A stretch of DNA of 64,000 nt from Hymenobacter armeniacus (GTDB lineage: Bacteria > Bacteroidota > Bacteroidia > Cytophagales > Hymenobacteraceae). The notes beneath the pieces were generated by a model. That model saw only the letters and a list, made by a program, of their open reading frames with translations. It was not told where the DNA came from and searched no databases. Below, piece by piece: positions 27,024 to 36,243 of the stretch. The number at the start of each line of letters is the position of its first letter. The stretch's first letter is position 1. The translations under genes and the position numbers were made by a program. The stretch spans positions 434,001-498,000 of the forward strand of contig NZ_JACXAC010000006.1 of assembly GCF_014699055.1 (NCBI RefSeq). Reading direction: 5' to 3'.

Positions 27024-27740
27024 TTACAGTTGGCCTTTCTTGGCGGCCTTCTGCATTTTCTCGTTGGCGAAGATGGCTACTTCTACGCGGCGGTTGGCGG
27101 CTTTGCCAGCGGCGGTCGAGTTGTCGCCCACCGGCTGGGTCGAGCCGTAACCCGTAGCCGTGATGCGGCCGGCATCCACGCCTTGGGCCTGAATCTCATT
27201 CGACACAGCCTGGGCGCGACGCTCCGAGAGGGGCTGGTTGATGGCGTCCGAACCCGAGCTGTCGGTGTGGCCTTCAATCACCACGTTGGTGTCGGCGTAC
27301 TTTTTCAGGGTAGCGGCCAGCTGGTCGATGTTGCCGGCAGCTTCCGGGGTCAGGCTCGACGAGTTGGTGGCGAACAGGATGCCCGAAGCGAAGGTGATTT
27401 TGATGCCTTCGCCCACGCGCTCCACTTTGGCGCCTTCAAGGTCGCGACGCAGCTCAGCAGCGGCTTTGTCCATTTTGCGGCCAATGAGGGCACCGGCGGT
27501 GCCGCCCACCACGGCGCCGATGATGGCACCTTTGGCCGTGCCCGACTTGCCACCAATGAGGCGGCCGGCCACGCCACCGGCCACAGCACCACCCAAGCCG
27601 CCAATGAGGCCGCCTTTGAGGGTTTTGCTCATGCCTTTCGGCTTATCCGTCGAAACGGTGGTGGTTTGGGCCTGCGCAAAGTTGTTTACCAACAGCAGCA
27701 GGGCCAGCAGAAACGTGAGTGACGAACGAAGAAATTTCAT
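27024..27740 (-). CDS. OmpA-family protein with glycine-zipper domain
   Basis: A 238-residue envelope protein: signal peptide (1-25), glycine-zipper segment (GGLIGGLGGAVAGGVAGRLIGG, about 42-95) and an OmpA peptidoglycan-binding domain (about 115-225; VVIEGHTDSSGSDAINQPLSERRAQAV, GYGSTQPVGDNSTAAGKAANRRVE). It probably links the outer membrane to peptidoglycan. Start 27740 is set by the signal peptide. Its sequence is strongly similar to the 28410 gene, indicating a duplication. Confidence 0.9.
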   Translation of the reverse strand: MKFLRSSLTFLLALLLLVNNFAQAQTTTVSTDKPKGMSKTLKGGLIGGLGGAVAGGVAGRLIGGKSGTAKGAIIGAVVGGTAGALIGRKMDKAAAELRRDLEGAKVERVGEGIKITFASGILFATNSSSLTPEAAGNIDQLAATLKKYADTNVVIEGHTDSSGSDAINQPLSERRAQAVSNEIQAQGVDAGRITATGYGSTQPVGDNSTAAGKAANRRVEVAIFANEKMQKAAKKGQL

Positions 27741-27892
27741 GTTTAAAAAAGGGTTTGGATAAAAGATGCCGGCAAAAGGCCGAATACAGGGTATTGAGCC
27801 GGCAAGTACGCCATTTGCAACCACCTTGCCAAACTCCCCGGCCGAACCGAATAAATGGCCAGACGAACGGCTTTGTGCTTTCGTTGAGCCAC

Positions 27893-27927
27893 AAAAAAAG
27901 GACCCGGCCACAGGGGCCGGGTCCTTT
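27893..27927 (-). terminator. Intrinsic terminator after the glycine-zipper gene
   Basis: The stem AAAGGACCCGGCC / GGCCGGGTCCTTT is preceded on the plus strand by A-rich sequence; it lies 36 nt after the 27964 stop. The rest of the 27741-27892 gap is the upstream region of the OmpA gene. Confidence 0.85.
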
Positions 27928-27963
27928 GCTCGGGGAAGCGTGCGGCCACGGGCCGTTGCCTCC

Positions 27964-28239
27964 TTACTTTTTGCGATAGGCTTCGTAGCGGGCCGGGTCT
28001 TTTTTCTTGTCCTTGTTGCGGCCAATGAGGCCACCGCCCACCACACCGGCGGCACCGCCGATGATGGCGCCCTTGGTGCCGCCGAGCACGGCCCCGGTCA
28101 CGGCACCAGCGCCACCGCCGATGGCGGCACCCTTGGCCTTATTGCTCCAGCCTTTTTTGGGCGTTTGGGCCTGCGCGGCCGAGCCGGCCAGCATCAGAAA
28201 AGCAAACACCATCAGGAAATATATTTTGAACGTCTTCAT
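27964..28239 (-). CDS. Small glycine-zipper protein
   Basis: A 91-residue exported protein. The signal peptide (MKTFKIYFLMVFAFLMLAGSAAQAQ) is followed by a glycine-zipper (AAIGGGAGAVTGAVLGGTKGAIIGGAAGVVGGGLIG) and a basic tail. Such proteins are thought to sit in or oligomerise at membranes. It lies between two OmpA/glycine-zipper paralogues but lacks the OmpA domain. Confidence 0.85.
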   Translation of the reverse strand: MKTFKIYFLMVFAFLMLAGSAAQAQTPKKGWSNKAKGAAIGGGAGAVTGAVLGGTKGAIIGGAAGVVGGGLIGRNKDKKKDPARYEAYRKK

Positions 28240-28340
28240 GGCAAAAATGAATTAAAGATTGAAATAACAACCCGCTTTTAACGCAGCCACTTTGGCGGAG
28301 GTTGCCCCAAAGGCCCGCGTATTTTTGGGGAATAATCACA

Positions 28341-28371
28341 AAAAAAAGCCACCCGCTTGGGAGGCCTTTTT
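28341..28371 (-). terminator. Intrinsic terminator after the OmpA lipoprotein gene
   Basis: On the minus strand GGCCTCCC-AAGC-GGGTGGC (one mismatch) is followed by T7-8. It lies 39 nt after the 28410 stop. Confidence 0.75.
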
Positions 28372-28409
28372 ATTAAATGGCAATGGGTTGAACCCCTGTG
28401 AAGACGAGC

Positions 28410-29159
28410 TTAGAGCGTGCCGTTTTCGGCGGCTTTCTTCATCTTCTCGTTGGCATAGATGGCGATTTCTACGCGGCGGTTGGCCTGGCGGCCTTCGGCC
28501 GTGCTGTTGTCGGCCACGGGCTGGGTCGAGCCGTAGCCGGTGGCCGTGATGCGGCTCGACGACACGCCTTTGTTGATGGTGGAGCTAGCCACGGCCTGGG
28601 CGCGGCGCTCGCTCAGCGGCTGGTTGATGGCGTCGGTGCCGGTGTTGTCGGTGTGGCCTTCAATCAGCACGTTGGTGTCGGGGTATTTCTGCAGCACAGC
28701 GGCCATCTTGGTGATGTCGGCTTCCGAAGCCGGACGCAGGTACGACGAGTTGGTGTCGAAGAGAATGCCCGAGTCGAAGGTGATTTTGATGCCTTCGCCC
28801 ACGCGCTCCACTTTGGCGTTTTGCATGTCTTTCTGCAGGTCGGCGGCTTGCTTGTCCATTTTGCGGCCAATCAGGGCGCCGGCCGTGCCACCGGCGGCAG
28901 CACCAATGATGGCGCCAATGGCCGTGCCTTTGGCCCCGCCGCCAATTACGCGGCCCAGAATGGCGCCAGCGGCAGCCCCGCCACCCGCGCCGATAAGGCC
29001 GCCTTTGGTGGTTTTGCTCATGCCCGTTTTGCGAGCGCCGGTGCCGTTGTTGGTCGACAGGTCGGGCTGGGTGCTGCCGGCTTGCTGCGAAGTGGCGCAG
29101 GAGCTAAACAGCAGCACGAAGGCCATCAGAACCGAAAGGAGGGATTTGGAGGTGTTCAT
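28410..29159 (-). CDS. OmpA-family lipoprotein with glycine-zipper domain
   Basis: A 249-residue lipoprotein (lipobox LLFSSC, Cys21). A glycine-zipper segment (about 52-100) and a C-terminal OmpA domain (about 125-235; LIEGHTDNTGTDAINQPLSE, GYGSTQPVADNSTAEGRQANRRVE) follow. From the MSKT motif on it is closely parallel to the 27024 protein, differing mainly in the signal type and the linkers. It probably anchors the outer membrane to peptidoglycan. Confidence 0.9.
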   Translation of the reverse strand: MNTSKSLLSVLMAFVLLFSSCATSQQAGSTQPDLSTNNGTGARKTGMSKTTKGGLIGAGGGAAAGAILGRVIGGGAKGTAIGAIIGAAAGGTAGALIGRKMDKQAADLQKDMQNAKVERVGEGIKITFDSGILFDTNSSYLRPASEADITKMAAVLQKYPDTNVLIEGHTDNTGTDAINQPLSERRAQAVASSTINKGVSSSRITATGYGSTQPVADNSTAEGRQANRRVEIAIYANEKMKKAAENGTL

Positions 29160-29195
29160 TAGGGAAAAAGTTGGTGAGTGTTTGGCCGTATACGG

Positions 29196-29230
29196 GAAAA
29201 GCCCGTTCCGGTGACAGGAACAGGCTTTTC
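29196..29230 (-). terminator. Intrinsic terminator after accD
   Basis: The stem GAAAAGCCcGTTCC / GGAACaGGCTTTTC has a single mismatch and a 7-nt loop. It lies 41 nt after the accD stop. Confidence 0.8.
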
Positions 29231-29270
29231 AAGAAGTGTGCCGAAAGTAAAAAGCGTGCTTTGGAGCTTG

Positions 29271-30176
29271 CTAGTGGGCTTTGGGGGCGGTGCGCCGGGC
29301 TTCGCGCTGCTCCGGCACGGCCGCGGCCGGCGCCGGCCGCAGCATGCCCAGCAGGTCGGCGAGGCGCTGCTTTAGCTCGCGGCGGTCCACAATGAAATCG
29401 AGGAAGCCGTGCTCCAGCACAAATTCGGCGCTCTGGAAGCCCTTGGGCAGGTCCTTGCCGATGGTTTCTTTGATGACGCGCGGGCCGGCAAAGCCGATGA
29501 GGGCGCCCGGCTCGGCAATGTTAAAATCGCCCAGCATGGCAAACGAGGCCGTGACGCCGCCGGTGGTGGGGTCCGTCAGCAGCGACACGTAGGGCACGCC
29601 GGCTTCCGAAAGCAGGGCCAGCTTGGCCGAGGTTTTGGCCATTTGCATGAGCGAGTAGCCGGCTTCCATCATGCGGGCGCCGCCGGAGCGCGAAATCATC
29701 AGAAACGGAATCCGGTTCTGGCGGGCAAAGTCGATGGCGCGGGCAATTTTCTCGCCCACCACCGAGCCCATCGAGCCGCCAATGAACTTAAAATCCATGG
29801 CGGCCACCACCAGCGGCTGGCCGGCGCTCAGGCCGTGGGCCGAGCGCACGGCGTCTTTCAGGCCGGTGTTGCGCTCGGTGGCCGCCACCCGCTTGGGGTA
29901 TTCCTTGGTGTCGACGAAATGCAGGGGGTCGCCAGACGTCAGGTTGGCGTCGAGCTCGGTGAACTGGCCGTGGTCGAAGAGGAACTCGAAGTAGTCGGCG
30001 GCGTCGATGCGGTCGTGGTAGTTGCAGTTGCCGCACACGTACAGCAGGCGCTTGTGCTCGGCCATGGTCACCACGGTTTTGCATTCCTGGCACTTGTGCC
30101 AGAGGCCGTCGGGGGTTTCTTTTTTCTGCTCGGTGGGGGTAACGATGCCCTTCTCTACGCGCTTAAACCAGGCCAT
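29271..30176 (-). CDS. accD: Acetyl-CoA carboxylase carboxyltransferase subunit beta
   Basis: A 301-residue subunit of the acetyl-CoA carboxylase carboxyltransferase, which makes malonyl-CoA for fatty-acid synthesis with AccA. The N-terminal zinc ribbon has Cys29, Cys32, Cys48 and Cys51 (WHKCQEC, YVCGNCNYHD). The crotonase-fold body shows FMGGSMGSVVGEK-like FIGGSMGSVVGEKIARA, LMISRSGGARMMEA and SLLTDPTTGGVTASFAMLGD. The accA partner is not in the window. Length is normal. Confidence 0.97.
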   Translation of the reverse strand: MAWFKRVEKGIVTPTEQKKETPDGLWHKCQECKTVVTMAEHKRLLYVCGNCNYHDRIDAADYFEFLFDHGQFTELDANLTSGDPLHFVDTKEYPKRVAATERNTGLKDAVRSAHGLSAGQPLVVAAMDFKFIGGSMGSVVGEKIARAIDFARQNRIPFLMISRSGGARMMEAGYSLMQMAKTSAKLALLSEAGVPYVSLLTDPTTGGVTASFAMLGDFNIAEPGALIGFAGPRVIKETIGKDLPKGFQSAEFVLEHGFLDFIVDRRELKQRLADLLGMLRPAPAAAVPEQREARRTAPKAH

Positions 30177-30273
30177 ATTGTTAGCTTTTAGCTGTTAGCG
30201 GGTGGCTAGTAGCTGATATTTCTTAGGAAGAACCGCAGGCTTCGGGCCGGCGGCAACGGATGAAACAGGGCGT

Positions 30274-30281
30274 CAAAGATA
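30274..30281 (-). promoter_or_regulatory. -7 element of accD
   Basis: TATCTTTG, an exact TAnnTTTG, lies on the minus strand and predicts a start near 30268 with a leader of about 90 nt to accD. The rest of the 30177-30536 gap holds the divergent upstream region of the OmpA-like gene and nothing else recognisable. Confidence 0.5.
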
Positions 30282-30466
30282 AGCCAAACCGGCTGCGTTC
30301 GGCCACAGTGCCCGGCCATTGCTGCGCCGGACGGCGGTAGTTTACGCAAGCGCTACGGTTTGGTGCGCCACCCGCCCGGGCCCGGCCCGCCCCGGCGGCG
30401 CGGAAAAAAGCCAAGCGGACAACGGCTCTGCGGCAAGTTTCTACGGCCGGGCCGGCCGCTAAGCGC

Positions 30467-30474
30467 TACCTTGC
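30467..30474 (+). promoter_or_regulatory. Possible -7 element (TACCTTGC) for the OmpA-like gene
   Basis: TACCTTGC lies 62 nt before the GTG start at 30537. It is the same TAnnTTGC variant seen before four other genes here. No -33 match. Confidence 0.3.
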
Positions 30475-30536
30475 CGCACCAACGTGGCCGGGCAGTCTGG
30501 CCGGTATTGGCGTGGTATCTGCCATTCCCTCTTTTC

Positions 30537-31559
30537 GTGAAAACCTTCTCTCCTGCCCTCCTGGGCCTGCTGCTGCTCGCCGCCCCGGCCCTCAATGGCT
30601 GCGTGACGGCCAAAAAATACGACGACCTCAGCGCCCGCCAGCGGGCCGATGCCCAGGGCAAAGACGCCGCCGAGCGCCAGCTGCGCACCACCACCGCCGA
30701 GCTACAAAAAGCCAGCGACGAGCTGGCCCAACTGCGCCTCACTCAAAAGCGGCTGGTGACCGACTCGGCCGAAACCGGCGCCGCCTACCGCAAAACCCGC
30801 ACCCTCTACAACGAGCTGAACAACAGCTACGACAAGCTGCTCAAAAACAGCGACCGGGAGCTGGCTAATAAGTCATCTGACTACAACAAAGTGGCTAGAG
30901 ACCTGGCTCGCCGCGAAGCCGAGCTGGGCGAGTTGGAAACCACCCTGCAAAAAGCCAAAGCCAACAACGACCGCCTCGCCGCCGACCTCCAGGCCCGCGA
31001 AACCCGCCTGACGGAACTCACCAAAGCCCTGGCCGACAAAGACAAGGCCGTGGACGACCTGAAAGCCCGCGTGAGCAAGGCCCTGCTCAGCTTCAGCGGC
31101 AACGACTTGCAGGTGAAGCTGAAAGACGGCAAGGTGTACGTGTCGCTCTCGGAGCAGCTGCTGTTTAAATCCGGCTCGACCAAAGTGGACCCTAAAGGCC
31201 AGGAGGCGCTGAAAAAGTTGGCCACCGTGCTGCAAGAGCAGAAAGACGTGAACGTGGTGGTGGAAGGCCACACCGACAACGTGCCCATCCTTCGCGGTAC
31301 CGCCGGCATGACCGACAACTGGGACCTGAGCGCCCTGCGCGCCACCGAAATCGCGCGCCTGCTCACCACCAGCGGCGTGGCGCCGGAGCGCGTCACGGCG
31401 TCGGGCCGCGGCCAGTACGTGCCCGTGGCCGCCAACGACTCGCCCCAGAACAAGGCCCTGAACCGCCGCACCGAAATCATCCTCACGCCCAAGCTTAACG
31501 AGCTGTTTCAGATTCTGGACAGCAACTCGGCCACGCCAACGGCCCCGGCTGGAAAATAA
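30537..31559 (+). CDS. OmpA-like lipoprotein with coiled-coil
   Basis: A 340-residue protein starting at GTG 30537, chosen because it yields a clean lipoprotein signal (KTFSPALLGLLLLAAPALNGC, Cys22); the frame is open upstream without a plausible start. Residues 25-185 are a long charged coiled-coil (ERQLRTTTAELQKASDELAQ and similar heptads). The C-terminal OmpA/MotB-type domain (about 195-320) has FKSGSTKVDPKGQEAL, VVEGHTDNVPI and NRRTEI. It probably spans part of the periplasm to bind peptidoglycan. Confidence 0.88.
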   Translation: MKTFSPALLGLLLLAAPALNGCVTAKKYDDLSARQRADAQGKDAAERQLRTTTAELQKASDELAQLRLTQKRLVTDSAETGAAYRKTRTLYNELNNSYDKLLKNSDRELANKSSDYNKVARDLARREAELGELETTLQKAKANNDRLAADLQARETRLTELTKALADKDKAVDDLKARVSKALLSFSGNDLQVKLKDGKVYVSLSEQLLFKSGSTKVDPKGQEALKKLATVLQEQKDVNVVVEGHTDNVPILRGTAGMTDNWDLSALRATEIARLLTTSGVAPERVTASGRGQYVPVAANDSPQNKALNRRTEIILTPKLNELFQILDSNSATPTAPAGK

Positions 31560-31655
31560 GGTGTTAGCTTAGTAAAAGGGCTTAATTTTTGCTGCCTTGT
31601 CTGCGCGGCAGCCGAGGTTGGGTGCTGTTGGCTTCCACTTCCTTTCCCTTTTTCT

Positions 31656-33095
31656 ATGCTTACAGCTTTTCGCTTTCGCAGCCTGCTTGGCGCGCTTTTT
31701 TTGTGGCTCAGCAGCAGTTCTGCGGCCTGGGCTTCGCACGCCCTGGGCGCCGACATCACCTATGAATACGCGGGCACCGCGGCCAGCCCCGACCAGTACC
31801 ACGTTACGGTGCGGCTGTTTCGGGACTTGGGCTCGCTGGTAGACGACCCGTATGTGACCCTTAATGGCGGCCGCAACGGGTGCAGCGCCACCACGCTGGG
31901 CGGTTTCACGATGATGGTGCCGCGCAGCAGCCGCACAAGGGTTTCGGCGAGTTGCAACAGCACGCCAATCAATTACGAGCTTAGCACCTACGACGCCCTC
32001 GTGCAGCTGGCGCCGGCTAGCTGGACGCTCAGCGTTGAAATGCCAAACCGTGCCTCCGGCATTGCCAACATCATTAACTCACTTAACCAGAGCGTTTTCG
32101 TTAAAACGGAGCTAAATAATAGCAGCGGTCTGGTCAATTCTTCGCCCCGCTTTCTCGTCGACCGCCTCATTCAGCTGACCACCTCGCTGGCCCCGCAGCA
32201 CTACAGCATTGGTGCTTTCGACAGCGAAGGCGATTCGCTGGTGTACCGGCTGGTGCAGCCCCTGGCTAACCCAACCCCCGCGGCTCCGTGTGGCATGCTC
32301 ACCAGTGGGGCCATTGCGCCGCACTTCCAGCTTGATGCCGCTACCGGCGAGTTGGTGACCGTGGGCGGCCCCACGCAACAGGGCTACTACGCGCTGGCCG
32401 CTCGGGTTGACGAATACCGGCGCGTGAACGGTAACTGGCAGCAAATCGGGAGCATCACCCGCGACATGGCTTATTTCGTGTTCGCCGGCACCAACCAAGC
32501 GCCGGTTTTCACCCGTGTGGCGCTGGACAGTGCCCCCGGCGGCCAGCTCCTGGGCCAGACCATTCCTGCCAATCCGGGGACCACGCTGGCGCTCCGGCTC
32601 ACGGCCACCGACCCCGACGCCGGCCAAACCCTGGCTCTGTCGAGCAGCTTCCCCGGAGTGGTGCAGGGCGCCACGTTCCAGGATTTGGGTGGCGGGCAGG
32701 CGCAGCTTAATTGGCAGATACCCGCCACGCTCGCTCCCGGCCGTTACCTGCTGGCGGTTACGGCCCTCGACAATTATTGCGCAGCGCCGGCCTTTGCCGT
32801 GGTCACGGTTCCGGTGCTGGTTACGCAGCGGGTGCTGGCTGCCCGCACGCGGCAGGAGCTAGCGCAACCGCCTTTCCCCGTTCCATTCCGTGAGGTGGTG
32901 CAGTTTCAGTTTGCCGGAAAAGGCGTGCAACCCGTCACTATTTCGGACGCCCTGGGCCGCCAGGTGGCACGCTTGGAAACGGCCGCCGATGGGCGCGTGG
33001 CATGGCAGCCGGCCACGGCGCTATCCGCCGGCCTCTACTTTGCCCGGAATGCGGACGGTACCCAGGTAGCCCGGCTGCAATACAGCGACAAGTGA
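31656..33095 (+). CDS. Surface protein with C-terminal type IX sorting domain
   Basis: A 479-residue exported protein. A signal peptide (about 1-27) is followed by SHALGADITYEYAG, an opening shared by many large Bacteroidota surface proteins, a beta-rich body with a cadherin-like TATDPDAGQTLALSSSFPGV segment (about 310-330), and a C-terminal sorting tail (PFREVVQFQF... ISDALGRQVARLE... LSAGLYFARN). The sorting tail indicates export by the type IX secretion system. The passenger's role is unknown. It follows the OmpA-like gene by 96 nt. Confidence 0.8.
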   Translation: MLTAFRFRSLLGALFLWLSSSSAAWASHALGADITYEYAGTAASPDQYHVTVRLFRDLGSLVDDPYVTLNGGRNGCSATTLGGFTMMVPRSSRTRVSASCNSTPINYELSTYDALVQLAPASWTLSVEMPNRASGIANIINSLNQSVFVKTELNNSSGLVNSSPRFLVDRLIQLTTSLAPQHYSIGAFDSEGDSLVYRLVQPLANPTPAAPCGMLTSGAIAPHFQLDAATGELVTVGGPTQQGYYALAARVDEYRRVNGNWQQIGSITRDMAYFVFAGTNQAPVFTRVALDSAPGGQLLGQTIPANPGTTLALRLTATDPDAGQTLALSSSFPGVVQGATFQDLGGGQAQLNWQIPATLAPGRYLLAVTALDNYCAAPAFAVVTVPVLVTQRVLAARTRQELAQPPFPVPFREVVQFQFAGKGVQPVTISDALGRQVARLETAADGRVAWQPATALSAGLYFARNADGTQVARLQYSDK

Positions 33096-33118
33096 GACTG
33101 GCCCCGCTGGTCATCCAT

Positions 33119-33150
33119 TAAAAAAGGCCCCTCAGATGCTGAGGGGCCTT
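33119..33150. terminator. Bidirectional intrinsic terminator
   Basis: The stem AAAGGCCCCTCAG / CTGAGGGGCCTTT is flanked by A and T runs between convergent genes. Confidence 0.9.
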
Positions 33151-33173
33151 TTCTTTTTTAAGCTGCGCAGAGC

Positions 33174-35945
33174 TTACAGCGTGAAATTTACGCGGCCGAA
33201 ATAGAACGCGCCGTTGAAGCCGAACTGGTTGGAATTATACAGGAAGCGGCCGCGGTTGGTGGCGTCCAGGGTAGAGTAGGCCAGGCTTTGCTCGTTGTTG
33301 TTGGGGTCCTGGTAGAGGCGGTCGGGATACACGTTGAACAGGTTGTTGACGCCCACGCTCAGGCCGATGTTCTTGATAACCTGGGCGCTGATGGTCAGGT
33401 CGGTTACCCATTTGGCCGAGAAAGTCTGGTCGATTTGCGAGCGGGTGGGGTCAGCGTCCTTGGTTTGCACCTCGCCGAAACGCACGGTGCGCAGGTTCAC
33501 GCCGAAGATTTTGTAGCCGTAGTCAGCCGAGAGGTTGATTTTGCTGCGGGGCTGGCCGTTTTCGAGGCGCGCGCGCTGGGCGCGGTCAAAGAGCGTGTTT
33601 TGCAGGCTGGCGTTGTTGTCGATGAAGGCCGAGCTGTTGAAGCTGCGCACCACCGTTTCGTTGAAGTTGGCGGCGGCCGTCAGGGTCAGGCGGCTGTCGG
33701 GGCCCAGGGTCAGGCGCTCATTGGCCACGATGTCGATGCCCTGGGTGCGGGTGTTCACGGCATTGGCAAAGAACTGCACGCCCTGCACCGGGTTCTGGCC
33801 GGGGCGCTGGTTGGCGGTGAGAATGCCGGCCACCACGGTGTTGTTGCGGCTGAACTGCGACGAGAGCACAATCCGGTCGCGGATGTCAATCTGGTAGGCG
33901 TCCACGGTCAGTGTAATGGTTTTCAGAATGCGCGCCGTGAGGCCCACGCTGTAGTTGGTCGACTTTTCCTGCTTCAGCGAGCCAATGCCGAAGGCTTTGG
34001 TGATGGGGTCGTCGTTATTAGTGGTCAGCACTTCGCGCAGCTCGCCGCTGGTGAACTGGGTGCTGGAATTGGTGAAGTAGCGCTGCTGCAGCGAAGGCGC
34101 CCGGAAACCATTGCTGATAGCCCCACGCAGGGCCAGCCCGTCGAGGATGCTGTAGCGGGCGGCCACTTTACCGCTCACGTTGGAGCCGAAATCGGAGTAG
34201 CGCTCGGCGCGGCCGGCGACATTTACCAACAGCTTGTCGGTCAGGTCGCTTTCCAAGTCGAGGTAGCCCGACACGTTGTTGCGGCTCTGGTTCAGGGCAT
34301 CGGACGGCCGATAGCCGGCGAAGCCTTGCGAGCCCGCGGCGGCTGGCGTGCCATTCACCGTGCGCGGCCCGAGGATGTAGGAGCCCGATTCGCCAGCGTT
34401 AATCTGGAAATTATCGACCCGGAACTCGCCGCCGAAAGCCACGTTCAGCGTCGCCAAAGGCCCTACTTCAGTGAATTTGCGCGAGAATCCCAGGTTGGTG
34501 GTGTTCTGCTGGAAAGCCAGTTGGCCGGCGTAGAAGCGGGTGGGGCTGGTGCCCACCGGCAACGAAGCGTTAATCGTGTTGGTGATGTCGTAGTCCAGCG
34601 CGTTGCGGCCGTAGGTATTGCTCAAATCGGCGGCGAAGCCCAGCACTTGGCCGCGCAGGCCCACGATGGCCGAGCCGTCGTTCACGGTGCTGTTGATGAA
34701 GGGCAAAAAGCCGTTCGGGTAGATACTGGCGTCGGTTTGCGTAACCTGCGTGGGCAGCCGGTAGAGGGCGCCCGAGCGGCCCGTGCGGCGCGTGAGGCCA
34801 CCCGCGAAGTAGACTTCCAACCCGATGCTGGGGGCCAGCGTGTAGGCCGCGTTCACGAAGCTGCCGTAGGTGCGGGTGTCGGCGCTACCCACCCGGATGT
34901 CGCGGCGGTTAAAGCCGTTCTGTGCCACCAAGGCGTTGTCGCGGGCTTTCAGGTCAAGCTTCTGCGCGTCGGTGAGGCCGCTGGGGTAGTTGCCGCTGGT
35001 GGTGCCCAGGTAAATGAGCGGGGCCGTATCGAGGCCGCTACGGTCCACGTAGCTGCGGTTCGAAAACTGCCCGCTCACGTTCACGAAGCCGCGCCGGCCG
35101 AGGCCGAAGCCCAGGTTGGCATCGGCCTGGAAGAGCTGGCCGTCGCTCTTGCTGGTTTGGCCGGCGGTGCTGCTCACGCTCACGCCGGTGGTGTCGTCTT
35201 TCAGCTGAATGTTGATGACGCCGGCAATGGCGTCGGAGCCGTACTGGGCCGCCGCGCCGTCGCGCAGCACCTCAATCCGCTTGATGGCGGCGGGCGGAAT
35301 CACGTTCATATCGGTTCCCACCGAGCCGCGCCCGGGCGTGCCGTTGATGTTCACGAGGGCCGAGGTGTGGCGGCGCTTGCCGTTCACCAGCACCAGCACC
35401 TGGTCGGGGCCGAGGCCGCGCAGGGTGGCCGGGTCCACAAAGTCGGTGCCGTCGGTCACGGTCTGGCGCGTGCTCTGGAACGAGGGCGCGATGTAGGTCA
35501 GAATCTGCGTCACGTCGGTCTGGGCGTAGGCCTTGATTTCGCGGGCCGAAATCACGTCCACCGGCGCGGTGGTGAGGATGTTGGAGCGGCCCTCGGTGGC
35601 GCGCGAGCCCGTCACCACCACTTCGTTCAGCTCGGTTTGGTTGGCGGCGAGGCGGATTTCGAGGGTGGTGCGGCCGTTCAGGGGCACGGTTTGGGTGAGC
35701 GAGCCCACGGCGGAAAACACCAGCGTGGCCGTGCCCGGCACATTGGAGAGCGAGAAACGGCCGTCGCCGTCGGTGCTGGTGCCGTTGCTGGTGCCTTGCT
35801 CCAGCACGGTCACGCCGGGCTGGCTTTGGCCGGCGGCGTCGAGGACGCGGCCGGTCACGGTGAGGTTTTGGGCCCAGGCGGCGGCCGTGGTCAGCCACAA
35901 AAGCAGCGCCAGCAGCCCGATTCGGGTAGTTGTTGCGTGTATCAT
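33174..35945 (-). CDS. TonB-dependent outer-membrane receptor
   Basis: A 923-residue active-transport receptor. A signal peptide (MIHATTTRIGLLALLLWLTTAAAWAQ) sets the start at 35945. A carboxypeptidase-like domain (about 26-110), a TonB plug (about 125-245: LRGLGPDQVLVLVNGKRRHT, RIEVLRDGAAAQYGSDAIAGVINI) and a 22-strand-type barrel follow, ending in a terminal aromatic-type strand (FGRVNFTL). There is no SusD-type partner. The substrate is unknown. It is preceded by a 298-nt stretch with hairpins and by a polycysteine small ORF (36244-36375). Confidence 0.95.
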   Translation of the reverse strand: MIHATTTRIGLLALLLWLTTAAAWAQNLTVTGRVLDAAGQSQPGVTVLEQGTSNGTSTDGDGRFSLSNVPGTATLVFSAVGSLTQTVPLNGRTTLEIRLAANQTELNEVVVTGSRATEGRSNILTTAPVDVISAREIKAYAQTDVTQILTYIAPSFQSTRQTVTDGTDFVDPATLRGLGPDQVLVLVNGKRRHTSALVNINGTPGRGSVGTDMNVIPPAAIKRIEVLRDGAAAQYGSDAIAGVINIQLKDDTTGVSVSSTAGQTSKSDGQLFQADANLGFGLGRRGFVNVSGQFSNRSYVDRSGLDTAPLIYLGTTSGNYPSGLTDAQKLDLKARDNALVAQNGFNRRDIRVGSADTRTYGSFVNAAYTLAPSIGLEVYFAGGLTRRTGRSGALYRLPTQVTQTDASIYPNGFLPFINSTVNDGSAIVGLRGQVLGFAADLSNTYGRNALDYDITNTINASLPVGTSPTRFYAGQLAFQQNTTNLGFSRKFTEVGPLATLNVAFGGEFRVDNFQINAGESGSYILGPRTVNGTPAAAGSQGFAGYRPSDALNQSRNNVSGYLDLESDLTDKLLVNVAGRAERYSDFGSNVSGKVAARYSILDGLALRGAISNGFRAPSLQQRYFTNSSTQFTSGELREVLTTNNDDPITKAFGIGSLKQEKSTNYSVGLTARILKTITLTVDAYQIDIRDRIVLSSQFSRNNTVVAGILTANQRPGQNPVQGVQFFANAVNTRTQGIDIVANERLTLGPDSRLTLTAAANFNETVVRSFNSSAFIDNNASLQNTLFDRAQRARLENGQPRSKINLSADYGYKIFGVNLRTVRFGEVQTKDADPTRSQIDQTFSAKWVTDLTISAQVIKNIGLSVGVNNLFNVYPDRLYQDPNNNEQSLAYSTLDATNRGRFLYNSNQFGFNGAFYFGRVNFTL

Positions 35946-36243
35946 AAGAAAAGGGGAAAAAGCGGGATTCCGGCGGCCGCCGCAGCGGATTGTGAAGCCG
36001 GACAAACCCAGAAAAAAGAAAAGCCACAGCGGCCATTGGCCGGAACTGCCCACGCGGCAGCCCCGGCACCAATTGGCACCCATTAAAAATCAAAAAACTA
36101 TATATACCAGAAATACCTAAAAGGTTGTCGCACGACTACCCGGCGGTGCGCCAGGCGGCACCGGGACAGCATCCCGCTTTTTTTCTGGTCTGGCATTCAG
36201 CCGGCAGCCCTATCAGGCCACACTCGCCGGCTAACGCCCTGTT
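35946..36243 (-). other. Leader region between the polycysteine ORF and the receptor
   Basis: This 298-nt stretch has no ORF. On the minus strand it contains a 7-bp hairpin AGCCGGC/GCCGGCT (36226-36232 with 36199-36205) starting 11 nt after the small ORF's stop, a GGGA/TCCC hairpin at about 36163-36175, a 6-bp hairpin CGGTGC/GCACCG (36158-36163 with 36144-36149) and an AT-rich block at 36085-36125 that could be a separate promoter. No stem is followed by a T-run, so a classical attenuator is not seen. No known riboswitch motif was recognised. Confidence 0.4.

Noticed and set aside
33288..36086. A 932-codon open frame opposite the TonB-dependent receptor
   Set aside because: It is antisense to a gene with clear motifs; its protein is Val/Gly/His/Ala-rich with no domain, typical of GC-rich shadow frames.
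35946..36243. Cobalamin, TPP or SAM riboswitch before the TonB-dependent receptor
   Set aside because: I looked for their conserved core motifs on the minus strand and found none.
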